Shown piece after piece: positions 27,154 through 34,394 of a stretch of 64,000 nucleotides of DNA. Within the stretch, counting starts at the first letter, position 1. Each line of letters starts with the position of its first letter. Source of the stretch: Amycolatopsis sp. 195334CR. Its GTDB lineage: Bacteria > Actinomycetota > Actinomycetes > Mycobacteriales > Pseudonocardiaceae. The notes under the pieces are model-generated. The model was not told the DNA's origin. It did no database searches and worked only from the letters and a program-made list of their open reading frames with translations. Both the position numbers and the translations under genes were made by a program. The stretch spans positions 124,001 through 188,000 of the forward strand of contig NZ_JAFJMJ010000004.1 in NCBI RefSeq assembly GCF_017309385.1. Direction: 5' to 3'.

Positions 27154-27597
27154 TCAGCCGGGGGTGCGCAGCACGTCGAGCAGGCGCCGCAGGGTCTCGG
27201 TGGCCTGCCGCAGTTCTTCCGCATCGGTGCCGGCTCGGGTGAGCAGGCGTTCTCTGGCCGCCTCCGAGCGGGCGAACAGGCGTTCCAGCGTGTCGCGCCC
27301 TTCGTCGGTCAGGGCGATCAGCGGGGACCGCGCGTGGTCCGGGTTCGGCACGGCCTCGGCCTGCCCGGCCGCCAGCAGGTCGCCCACCACCCGCTGCACG
27401 CTCTGCGGGGTCAGGCCCAGGCGCCGCGCGGCGTTCGGCACCGTGCGCGGGCCGTCCGAGAGCACGCTGAGCACGTGCCACCTCGCCGCGGTCTGCCCCG
27501 CCTCGCGCGCGATGTCTTCACTGGTGCGCCGGGAGATCCCGGCCAGTTCGTACACGTCGGCGATGAGCAGCCGGTACTGTTCCAGTGCATCGGTCAC
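27154..27597 (-). CDS. MarR-family transcription regulator
   Basis: 147 residues from a GTG. The winged helix-turn-helix (TVPNAARRLGLTPQSVQRVVGDLLAAG) lies at about 52-78, followed by the wing region HARSPLIALTDEGRD and a C-terminal dimerisation helix. It has no ribosome site; TATGCT lies exactly six bases before the GTG, so a leaderless message is likely. It ends two bases from the convergent ABM gene. Confidence 0.92.
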   Translation of the reverse strand: MTDALEQYRLLIADVYELAGISRRTSEDIAREAGQTAARWHVLSVLSDGPRTVPNAARRLGLTPQSVQRVVGDLLAAGQAEAVPNPDHARSPLIALTDEGRDTLERLFARSEAARERLLTRAGTDAEELRQATETLRRLLDVLRTPG

Positions 27598-27603
27598 CGC
27601 GGC

Positions 27604-27631
27604 AGCATACTTCCGTGATGCCAGCCTGCTG
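27604..27631 (-). promoter_or_regulatory. Leaderless marR promoter with shared motif
   Basis: TATGCT (27609-27604, minus strand) is followed by six bases and the GTG start. CAGCCTGCTG at 27622-27631 overlaps the -35 position and is identical to a site in the ABM gene promoter. Confidence 0.7.
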
Positions 27632-27708
27632 CTGATCTCGCCGTTGTCACATCCGCACCCGCCCGCCGGTCAACCGGGTGACCGGCGGCAACGGAGGACG
27701 GGTGACTG

Positions 27709-28572
27709 ATGGGCGACGAGGATTTCCTGGCGCAGCGGTTCGAGGAGCACCGCCCGCACCTGACCGCGGTGGCCTACCGGATGCTCGGCTCGCGCGCCGA
27801 GGCCGAGGACGCCGTGCAGGAGGCCTGGGTGCGGCTGGCCCGCTCCGATTCCGACGCGGTGGCGAACCTGGGCGGCTGGCTGACCACGGTGGTCGCCCGG
27901 GTCTGCCTGAACGCGCTGTCCTCGCGCCGCTCCCGGCGTGAGGACCCGCTGGGGGAGCAGGCCGCCGAACTGACCGAGACCCGCGAACGCGGCCCCGAGC
28001 AGGAGGCGGTCGAGTACGACTCGGTCGGCCTGGCGCTGCTCGTCGTGCTCGACACGCTCACCCCCGCCGAACGCCTCGCCTTCGTGCTGCACGACCTGTT
28101 CGCCGTGCCGTTCGACGAGATCGCGCCGATCGTGGACCGCACCCCGGCCGCCGCCCGGCAGCTGGCCAGCCGCGCGCGCCGCCGGGTCCAGGGCGCGCCC
28201 GCGCCGGAGGCCGAGCAAGGGCGCAAGCGGGAGATCATCGACGCCTTCCTCGCGGCGTCGCGGGGTGGTGACTTCGGTGCGCTGCTGACCGTGCTCGATC
28301 CGGACGTGGTGCTGCGGGCCGACCGGCGGGCCGTGCAGATGGGCGCGCAGCCGGAGACCTTCGGCGCGGACCAGGTGGCGAAGACCTTCCTCGGCGGGGC
28401 GAAGCTCGCCCGCGTCGCGGTGATCGACGGGACCGTCGGCGCGGTGGTGGCACCACGCCGCCGGACGCGGCTGGCGCTGTACTTCACCGTCGTCGGCGAC
28501 CGGATCGCCGCCATCGAGGTGGTCGCCGACAACAGCCACCTCGACGCCCTCGACGTGCGGTTCATCGGCTGA
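27709..28572 (+). CDS. ECF sigma factor with C-terminal SnoaL-like domain
   Basis: 287 residues. Region 2 (FEEHRPHLTAVAYRMLGSRAEAEDAVQEAW, about 10-40) and region 4 (LTPAERLAFVLHDLFAVPFDEIA, about 115-165) bind core polymerase and promoter. The last 110 residues form a SnoaL-like domain that modulates activity in the SigJ/ECF41-type groups. No anti-sigma gene is adjacent, fitting those groups. The ECF41 motif DGGGK/R is not evident (RADRRAV at that place), so it may belong to a related subgroup. It overlaps a convergent epimerase gene, a class often found beside such sigma factors. Confidence 0.9.
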   Translation: MGDEDFLAQRFEEHRPHLTAVAYRMLGSRAEAEDAVQEAWVRLARSDSDAVANLGGWLTTVVARVCLNALSSRRSRREDPLGEQAAELTETRERGPEQEAVEYDSVGLALLVVLDTLTPAERLAFVLHDLFAVPFDEIAPIVDRTPAAARQLASRARRRVQGAPAPEAEQGRKREIIDAFLAASRGGDFGALLTVLDPDVVLRADRRAVQMGAQPETFGADQVAKTFLGGAKLARVAVIDGTVGAVVAPRRRTRLALYFTVVGDRIAAIEVVADNSHLDALDVRFIG

Positions 28573-29470
28573 GCGCGGTGGCCCACCACCCCTCGCGGGC
28601 GCTGGGGAACTCTGGGGCCCAGCCGGTGGCCCCGCGGAACTTCGCGTTGGACACGCGGATCGAGCGGGTCAGCGAGGTGAGCCGGTCGCCGAGCAGCAGC
28701 GCGGCCCGTCCCGGACCGCGGAACCACACGCGGACGCCCGCCGCTTCGGCGAGCGCGTCGGCGTACTCGCGTTTGGTCAGCGGTTCGTCGTCGACCACGT
28801 TGTACGTACCGGCGGGAGCGTGCAGTGCGGCGGCGACCGCGCGGCCGGCGTCGGCCATGTGGATCGAGGAAACGTAGCTCCCGGACGGCCCGAGCTGCGT
28901 CACGACGTGGTGACGTGCCTGCGCGAGCATCTGCTCGGCGTGCGCGGCTCCCGGGCCGTAGAACCAGCCGAACCGCAGCACCACGCCGGTGCGCCCGGCC
29001 TCGGTGAACCCGTTGGCACTGGTCTCGGCGGCGATGTTCGACCTGGCCAGCGGGTAGTGGTCGATCGGGTGGTCCTCCTCGATCCAGCGCGCGCCGTGGT
29101 CGCGGTAGAGCATGCTCACCGACTCCTGGACCACGCGCCCGACACCGGCGTCCAGCGCCGCCCCGGCCACCGCCGCCGACCCCTCGGTCCGAACCTTCGC
29201 GCAGTCGGCCCACGCGCGGCTGCTGAGGAACCGGCTCATCGGCGGGATCGCCGAGGCGAGGTTGGCCACCGCGTCGTGCCCGGTGAACGCCTCGGCCAGC
29301 GCCGCGCGGTCGAACAGCGAGACCGTGACCGCGGTCGCGCCCTGAGCGGTCAGCGCGGCGGCCTTCTCCGGCGTGCGGGCCAGCGCGGTGACCTCGTGCC
29401 CGGCTTCGATCAGCGCCGGGACCGCGTGCCCGCCGAGTGCCCCGGTCGCGCCCGTGACAAAGATCCGCAT
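28562..29470 (-). CDS. NAD(P)-dependent epimerase/dehydratase-like protein
   Basis: 302 residues, atypical short-chain dehydrogenase. The Rossmann motif is VTGATGALGGH near the N terminus, followed by NLASAIPP and a catalytic-type region in which the usual YxxxK is replaced (HYPLARSNIAAE). The C-terminal half resembles NmrA or nucleoside-diphosphate-sugar epimerase proteins. The substrate is unknown. It is divergent from the TetR gene, with a perfect palindrome between them, and its 3' end overlaps the sigma gene by 11 bases. Confidence 0.85.
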   Translation of the reverse strand: MRIFVTGATGALGGHAVPALIEAGHEVTALARTPEKAAALTAQGATAVTVSLFDRAALAEAFTGHDAVANLASAIPPMSRFLSSRAWADCAKVRTEGSAAVAGAALDAGVGRVVQESVSMLYRDHGARWIEEDHPIDHYPLARSNIAAETSANGFTEAGRTGVVLRFGWFYGPGAAHAEQMLAQARHHVVTQLGPSGSYVSSIHMADAGRAVAAALHAPAGTYNVVDDEPLTKREYADALAEAAGVRVWFRGPGRAALLLGDRLTSLTRSIRVSNAKFRGATGWAPEFPSAREGWWATALSR

Positions 29471-29500
29471 GCTCGCCGAGCCTATCGTCTCGACTAATAA

Positions 29501-29514
29501 TGGAGTCGACTCCA
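29501..29514. promoter_or_regulatory. TetR operator between epimerase and tetR
   Basis: TGGAGTCGACTCCA is a perfect 14-bp palindrome in an AT-rich stretch 31 bases from the epimerase start and 28 from tetR. Its position fits control of both genes by the TetR protein. Confidence 0.8.
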
Positions 29515-29541
29515 AAAATAGAGTGTGCTTGAATCTTGGGC

Positions 29542-30186
29542 ATGAGAGAAGGCTTGCGCGAACGCAAGAAGCGGCTGACCCGTCGGCGGATCGCCGACGT
29601 GGCGCTCGGCCTGTTCGTCGAGCGCGGGTTCGACCAGGTGACCATCGCCGAAGTGGCCGAGCGGGCGGACGTCTCGGTGAACACCGTCTACAACTACTTC
29701 GCCACCAAGGAGGACCTGGTGCTGCCGCCGGACCAGGCCTCGCCGGACCGGCTGGCCGACATCGTCCGTGGCCGGGGCGCCGGGGAATCGGCGGCGGTGG
29801 CGGTGCTCGGGCGGCTGCGTGACGAGGTGCGCCGCCGCGATCGGGTGGTCGGGCTGACCGAGGGGTTCGGCCGGGTGCTGGCGATGATGCTCGCCGCGCC
29901 CACGCTGGCCGCGCGGCTGGAGGACGTGAGCGGCCAGATGGTGCGGAACCTCGCCGCGCTGCTCGCCGAGGAGACCGGCGCCACCGAGGGGGACCCGGTG
30001 CCGCGGCTGGTGGCCGGGCAGATCGGCTGGTTCCACGGCGTGGTGTTCGGGGAGATCGGGCAGCGGACCGTGGCCGGTGAGGACCCCGAGTCGATCGCCG
30101 CCGCCGCGCTGACCCTGCTCGACGAGATCGAAGCACTGCTCGGGACGCGGGTGCTGACCTATGCCGTGCGCACGGAGGAGGAGTGA
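29542..30186 (+). CDS. TetR-family transcription regulator
   Basis: 214 residues starting MREGLRERKKRLTRRRIADVAL. The helix-turn-helix (VTIAEVAERADVSVNTVYNYF, about 35-55) is standard; the ligand domain is all-helical. A TTG six bases upstream is also in frame. It is divergent from the epimerase gene and its stop overlaps the next start (TGATG), so the small downstream protein is co-translated. Confidence 0.92.
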   Translation: MREGLRERKKRLTRRRIADVALGLFVERGFDQVTIAEVAERADVSVNTVYNYFATKEDLVLPPDQASPDRLADIVRGRGAGESAAVAVLGRLRDEVRRRDRVVGLTEGFGRVLAMMLAAPTLAARLEDVSGQMVRNLAALLAEETGATEGDPVPRLVAGQIGWFHGVVFGEIGQRTVAGEDPESIAAAALTLLDEIEALLGTRVLTYAVRTEEE

Positions 30187-30491
30187 TGAGCCAGGACGTG
30201 TTCCGCGTGACCATCCGCGGCAAGTTCGACGGGCTGACCGACGAGCAGCGGGCCGATCTCGCCGAGCGCGGGGGACAGCTGATGTTCTCCGAGGAGGGCA
30301 CGTTCACCCACGACGCGAACGTCACCGTGTTCACCTTCCGCTGCCAGGTCCCGGCGCGGCCCGATGACGACGATCGCGCGGCGAAGGGACGCGCGCTCGC
30401 CGCACTGGACGCGCACGGGCTGCCGTACCGGGACGTGACCGTCGCGGTGACCGACCTGCGCGACATCCGGATCCGCCGCAAGGGGCGCTGA
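30186..30491 (+). CDS. Conserved hypothetical protein (DUF6204-like)
   Basis: 101 residues: MSQDVFRVTIRGKFDGLTDEQRADL, then a beta-rich core (TFTHDANVTVFTFRCQV) and a C-terminal DIRIRRKGR. It resembles a small actinobacterial family of unknown function that often follows TetR genes. ATG 30186 is preceded by GGAGGAG and shares a base with the tetR stop. No catalytic motif is visible. Confidence 0.75.
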   Translation: MSQDVFRVTIRGKFDGLTDEQRADLAERGGQLMFSEEGTFTHDANVTVFTFRCQVPARPDDDDRAAKGRALAALDAHGLPYRDVTVAVTDLRDIRIRRKGR

Positions 30492-30496
30492 GTTAC

Positions 30497-30559
30497 TCAA
30501 CTGATTGGTTGACAACACCGGCGGGGCCGGGCTAGGTTCTTATTCAACCGAACAGTTGA
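30497..30559 (+). promoter_or_regulatory. ArsR promoter flanked by paired operators
   Basis: TCAACTGATTGGTTGA (30497-30512) and TCAACCGAACAGTTGA (30544-30559) are 16-bp inverted repeats with arms TCAAC/GTTGA; one matches the reverse complement of the other at 13 of 16 bases. TTGACA (30509-30514) overlaps the first and TAGGTT (30533-30538) lies between them with an 18-base spacer. This is a classic autorepression layout. Confidence 0.82.
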
Positions 30560-30568
30560 GGAAAGCGA

Positions 30569-30931
30569 ATGGACGAGGCTTCGGCACAGCTCAACCGGGT
30601 GTTCGCGGCACTGGCCGACCCCACCCGGCGCGATCTGGTGGCCCGGCTGTCCGTCGCCGACGCGACCGTCGGCGAACTGGCGGAGCCGTACGAGATGAGC
30701 CTGCAGGCGGTCTCGAAGCACGTGAAGGTGCTCGAGGAAGCCGGGCTGGTCACGCGCAGCAAGGACGCCCAGCGGCGGCCGGTCCACCTGGACGCGGCCG
30801 TGTTCGACCTGATGACCAAGTGGATCGAGCGGTACCGGCGGCAGGTCGAGGAGCGCTACCAGCGCCTCGACGACGTGCTGGCCGAGATGGCCGACGACGA
30901 CCTCAGAACCCCCGAAAAGGACGCCTCATGA
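30569..30931 (+). CDS. ArsR-family regulator
   Basis: 120 residues. The winged helix-turn-helix (VGELAEPYEMSLQAVSKHVKVLEEAGLV) lies at about 34-61, preceded by the typical FAALADPTRRDLVARL. No metal-binding cysteine cluster is seen, so it belongs to the metal-independent group that precedes SRPBCC genes. ATG 30569 has GAGGAAAG upstream. Its stop overlaps the next start (ATGA). Confidence 0.93.
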   Translation: MDEASAQLNRVFAALADPTRRDLVARLSVADATVGELAEPYEMSLQAVSKHVKVLEEAGLVTRSKDAQRRPVHLDAAVFDLMTKWIERYRRQVEERYQRLDDVLAEMADDDLRTPEKDAS

Positions 30932-31404
30932 CCGAGACCACGATCAACGCGGACCCGAAGGTGCCGACGATCGAGATCGTCCGCGACTTCGGCGCGACGC
31001 CCGACCGCGTCTTCCGCGCCCACGTCGACCCCGAGATCTACGCCCGCTGGATCGGGCCGCGCTCGATGACCACGCGGGTGCTGCGGTGGGAAGCCAAAAC
31101 CGGCGGCGCGTGGGCCTTCGCCAACGACCGCGACGGCGAGGAGGTCGCCTCCTTCTTCGGCAGCTTCCACGAGGTGCGGCCGGACGAGCGGATCGTGTGG
31201 ACCTTCACCTACGAGGGCCAGCCCGACGGTGTGTCGCTGGAGACGCTGACCTTCGAGGACCTCGGTGACGGGCGCACGCGGTTGAGGACGTTGAGCGTGG
31301 TGTCCGACTTCGCTACCCGTGACGCCATGCTGGCCAGCGGCATGGACGTGGGCGTCAACGAGGGTTACGACAAGCTCGACGAGCTGCTGGCGAAGGAGGC
31401 CTGA
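30928..31404 (+). CDS. SRPBCC (AHSA1-like) domain protein
   Basis: 158 residues with the START/Bet v1-like pattern of AHSA1 proteins: IEIVRDFGATPDRVFRAHVDPE, ARWIGPRS, a GSFHEVRPDERIVWTF strand pair and a long C-terminal helix. These proteins bind hydrophobic ligands, but the ligand is unknown. It is co-translated with ArsR. Confidence 0.9.
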   Translation: MTETTINADPKVPTIEIVRDFGATPDRVFRAHVDPEIYARWIGPRSMTTRVLRWEAKTGGAWAFANDRDGEEVASFFGSFHEVRPDERIVWTFTYEGQPDGVSLETLTFEDLGDGRTRLRTLSVVSDFATRDAMLASGMDVGVNEGYDKLDELLAKEA

Positions 31405-31405
31405 A

Positions 31406-31966
31406 ATGGAATCCAAGGGACCGGCCCAGCAGCACGCCCTCGACGCGGCCCGCTTCACCGAACTCGTCGAGTCGGCCTCGGCGGGGGACTGGTCGCGGCC
31501 CAGCCCGGTCGCGGAGTGGACGGCCCTCGACATCGTGAAGCACTTGGTCGAGTGGTCGCGCGGATTCCTGACCGGGGCCGGGATCGAGCTGCCCGCGCTG
31601 GACGTGGCGGCCGATCCGGTGGGGGCGTGGAAGCAGCACGTCAGCGACATCCAGGCGATCCTCGACGAACCCGCCGGGCGGGTGCTGCGCAACCAGCACA
31701 CCGGTGAACTGCCGGTGGAACAGGCGATCGACCAGTTCTACACCGTCGACGTGTGGATGCACTCGTGGGACCTGGCGAAGGCGCTCGGCCGGGAGCCGGA
31801 CCTGGGTGAGGAGCGCAGTGCCGCCGCGCTGGCGGGCATGGAGCCGATGGAGCACCTGCTGCGTGACAGCGGGCAGTTCGGCGCGGCCGTGCCGGTCGAC
31901 GGGGACGCCCCGGCGCAGGACCGGCTGATGGCGTTCATCGGCCGCGATCCCGCCTGGACGCCCTGA
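31406..31966 (+). CDS. DinB/MDMPI-like (TIGR03086-type) protein
   Basis: 186 residues. The four-helix metal-dependent pattern includes WTALDIVKHLVEWSRGF near residue 40 and DVWMHSWDLAKALGR near 115, whose histidines would bind a metal. This is the arrangement of mycothiol-dependent maleylpyruvate isomerase and DinB relatives. Mycothiol-dependent chemistry is a plausible inference for an actinomycete. It follows the SRPBCC gene by one base, with AGGAGG upstream. Confidence 0.85.
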   Translation: MESKGPAQQHALDAARFTELVESASAGDWSRPSPVAEWTALDIVKHLVEWSRGFLTGAGIELPALDVAADPVGAWKQHVSDIQAILDEPAGRVLRNQHTGELPVEQAIDQFYTVDVWMHSWDLAKALGREPDLGEERSAAALAGMEPMEHLLRDSGQFGAAVPVDGDAPAQDRLMAFIGRDPAWTP

Positions 31967-31971
31967 GGGGT

Positions 31972-32021
31972 GGACACGAAGGTGGCTTGTCGGGAACGCC
32001 CCGAAAGCCACCTTCGTGTCC
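31972..32021. terminator. Bidirectional hairpin terminator
   Basis: A perfect 17-bp stem (31972-31988 with 32005-32021) with a 16-base loop lies between two convergent transcripts. A weaker second copy of the arm sequence (GAAGCCACCTCCGTGGCC) follows. Confidence 0.85.
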
Positions 32022-32076
32022 TGGGGGCACCGAAGCGCCCCGAAGCCACCTCCGTGGCCTTTTGGGTCCTGGGCGG

Positions 32077-33030
32077 CTACTCCTCGCCGAAGTCGCCCAT
32101 CTCGCCCAGGTCGCCCATCTCGTCGAAGACCTCGCCGAGCACCATGCCGCCGACCACACCGGCCGCCACGCCACCGACGACGGCTCCCATGCCGGGACCG
32201 CCACGCGCGTGGTGGCCGTACTCGTCGTGATGCCCGTGGTGACCGTAGTGATCCGAGGGCCTGCTCTCGGCCACCCGGCTCAGCCACTGCCCGACCAGCT
32301 CCGCCCAGTTCACCCGCTCGGCTTCCTCGTGCGGGTAACCGAACCGCCCGAACGCGTCGCCACCAGAGCGGAACATGCCGCCGCGCTTGTCCGCCTCCAG
32401 CACCACGTGCAGCTCGTGCGGGGTGGCCACGAAGGTCAGCTCGACCTCGTTGATCCGGCCGGCGAACTCCCGCGGCGGGGAGAACTCCAGCTCCTGGAAG
32501 CAGTCCAGCCGCTGCGGCACCCCGTGCAGCCTGCCCACCTCGACATCCGCGCTGTGGAACTGGAAACCCAGCTCGCCGAACGCGTCGAGCACCGCCTCCT
32601 GCGAGGGCAGCGGGTGCACCGCGACCGGGTCGAGGTCACCCTTGTCCGGCGCCCCGGCGATGACCAGCTCGGTGCGCACGCCGACCACCATGCCGCGCAG
32701 CTGCGCCGAACCCACCGCGGTGACCGGGGTTTCCCACGGCACCGGCAGTTCGAACGGCACGTCCATCGCCTCACCGGCGGCCACGCGCACGTCCTGGCGC
32801 ACCACCACCCGGTGGAACTCCGCGGCGCCGACGCGCTCGCGGTCGTGGTGCTCGGCCTCCACCCTGGTCACCAGCGACAGCTCGATGCGATCGATCTTCG
32901 CCTCGTGCTTGCCGCCCTGGATGCGTACCTGGCCGGTGATCGTGCCGCCGGGTACCGCGGCGGGGGAGTCGAGCACGGTGTCGACCGACGGCCCGCCGAC
33001 GCCGAAGGCGCTCAGCATCCGTTTGAACAT
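32077..33030 (-). CDS. Spo0M-like sporulation-control protein
   Basis: 317 residues. The arrestin-like Spo0M fold fills about 1-240 (VDTVLDSPAAVPGGTITGQVRI at the N terminus and the ELVIAGAPDKGDLDPV strand in the middle). The tail is distinctive: a His-rich stretch (HYGHHGHHDEYGHH), a glycine- and valine-rich hydrophobic segment, and an acidic end with repeated EMGDLGEMGDFGEE. In Bacillus, Spo0M affects sporulation and cell morphology; the role in actinomycetes is less clear. ATG 33030 has GGAGG upstream. Confidence 0.9.
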   Translation of the reverse strand: MFKRMLSAFGVGGPSVDTVLDSPAAVPGGTITGQVRIQGGKHEAKIDRIELSLVTRVEAEHHDRERVGAAEFHRVVVRQDVRVAAGEAMDVPFELPVPWETPVTAVGSAQLRGMVVGVRTELVIAGAPDKGDLDPVAVHPLPSQEAVLDAFGELGFQFHSADVEVGRLHGVPQRLDCFQELEFSPPREFAGRINEVELTFVATPHELHVVLEADKRGGMFRSGGDAFGRFGYPHEEAERVNWAELVGQWLSRVAESRPSDHYGHHGHHDEYGHHARGGPGMGAVVGGVAAGVVGGMVLGEVFDEMGDLGEMGDFGEE

Positions 33031-33102
33031 CGGGAATTCCTCCGGGAGTGGGAGTGGATCGCGCTGGGAAGGAAAGGCGCAAACCGGACATTAGCAGGCG
33101 GC

Positions 33103-33795
33103 TCAGCCCGACAGTTCCACCATTTCGTCCCGGGCCTGGATGACGATGTCGCGCATCGCGCGCTCGGCGCGGTCCGGCTCGCCGCGATCCACCGCGAGCG
33201 CCACTTCCTGGTGCAGCGCCACGGCTTCCGGCTGCGGTTCGGGCGGCATCAGCCCGTGCCCGGTCCGCCCGGTGAGCACCTCGGCCACCACCGCGGAGAG
33301 CTGCGAGAACATCGGATTGCCCGACGCGGACAGCAGCAGGTCGTGGAAGTCGATGTCGTGCCCGAGGAACGTGGTCAGGTCGCGGGCCTTCGCGGTGCTC
33401 GCCAGCCGTGAGCCGAGCGCGCGCAGCTGACCGCGTTGTTCCGGGGTGGCGCGCAGGGCGGCGAACCGGGCGGCACTCGGCTCGATCGCGGACCGCAGTT
33501 CGGTCAGCGTGCGCAGCGCGGTCTGCCGCTGCGGGCCGTCGAGCTGCCAGCGGATCACCCGCGGGTCGTAGTGGTTCCACTCGGCGTGCTCCCGCACGGT
33601 GACGCCGACGCGGCGCTTGCTGGAGGTCAGCCTCATCGTCTCCAGCGCGCGCACCACTTCCCGCGCGACCGTGCGCGACGCGCCGTAGCGGACCTGGAGT
33701 TCTTCCAGGCGCAGCACCGAACCCGGGGGCAGCTCGCCGCCGGCGATCGCGGTGCCCAGCTCGTCCAGCATCTTCGAGTGCACCCCGTCGGCCAT
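33103..33795 (-). CDS. GntR/FadR-family regulator of gluconate use
   Basis: 230 residues. The N-terminal winged helix (LRLEELQVRYGASRTVAREVVRALE, about 28-52) and the C-terminal FCD-type helical domain (FLGHDIDFHDLLLSASGN) place it in the FadR group, whose FCD domain often binds a metal and an organic acid. It is divergent from gntK-gntP. TACGGT lies six bases before the ATG with no ribosome site, so a leaderless message is likely. Confidence 0.92.
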   Translation of the reverse strand: MADGVHSKMLDELGTAIAGGELPPGSVLRLEELQVRYGASRTVAREVVRALETMRLTSSKRRVGVTVREHAEWNHYDPRVIRWQLDGPQRQTALRTLTELRSAIEPSAARFAALRATPEQRGQLRALGSRLASTAKARDLTTFLGHDIDFHDLLLSASGNPMFSQLSAVVAEVLTGRTGHGLMPPEPQPEAVALHQEVALAVDRGEPDRAERAMRDIVIQARDEMVELSG

Positions 33796-33801
33796 GCGGT
33801 G

Positions 33802-33856
33802 ACCGTACCGCACTGACTCGATTAAGTAGTACCTTTCACTTGATTAAGTAGTACCT
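33802..33856. promoter_or_regulatory. Divergent gntR/gntK control region with direct repeats
   Basis: GATTAAGTAGTACCT occurs at 33820-33834 and again at 33842-33856, 22 bases apart (two helical turns). Each copy contains GTAGTAC, which fits the GT-N3-AC core of FadR-type sites. TACGGT (33807-33802) is the gntR -10. Confidence 0.82.
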
Positions 33857-33896
33857 ATTGGGTCTACTCTCCTCCGCGGACAAGGAGGTCACTTCC

Positions 33897-34394
33897 ATGG
33901 CGGTCATCGTGGTGATGGGCGTGGCGGGCGCGGGCAAGAGCACCATCGGCACCGCGCTGGCCGGGCACCTTGGCGTCGAATACGCCGAAGCCGACGAGTT
34001 CCACCCGGCGTCGAACATCGCGAAGATGACTTCCGGTGTCCCGCTCACCGACGACGACCGGTGGCCGTGGCTCGAGTCCATCGCGGACTGGATCGGCGCG
34101 CACGCCGGAACCGGCGGCGTGGTCACCTGCTCGGCGCTGAAGTACGAGTACCGCGACGTGCTGCGGGGCGGGGGACCGGTCTGGTTCCTGCACCTCGACG
34201 GCGTCCGCGCCCTGCTGGCCACCCGGATGGGTGGTCGTTCCGGCCACTTCATGCCCCCGTCGCTGCTCGACTCGCAGCTGGCCGATCTCTCCCCGCTGCG
34301 CCCGGACGAGCACGGGTACACCCTCGACATCGGCGCCCCGCCGGACGAGCTCGTCGAAGCCGCGATCACCGCCTATCGGAAGGACCACCCGTGA
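33897..34394 (+). CDS. gntK: Gluconokinase
   Basis: Phosphorylates gluconate to 6-phosphogluconate, feeding the pentose-phosphate pathway. It has 165 residues. Walker A GVAGAGKST lies at about 8-16, then EADEFHPASNIAKM, the gluconate-kinase signature. SGVPLTDDDRWPWL, VVTCSALKYEYRD and FMPPSLLDSQ follow, all typical of GntK. AAGGAGG lies upstream of ATG 33897. Its stop overlaps gntP (GTGA). Confidence 0.95.
   Translation: MAVIVVMGVAGAGKSTIGTALAGHLGVEYAEADEFHPASNIAKMTSGVPLTDDDRWPWLESIADWIGAHAGTGGVVTCSALKYEYRDVLRGGGPVWFLHLDGVRALLATRMGGRSGHFMPPSLLDSQLADLSPLRPDEHGYTLDIGAPPDELVEAAITAYRKDHP

Noticed and set aside
33820..33856. The two 15-base direct repeats as a CRISPR or mobile-element boundary.
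   Set aside because: There are only two copies, with a seven-base spacer, in a divergent promoter region and containing a FadR-type core.
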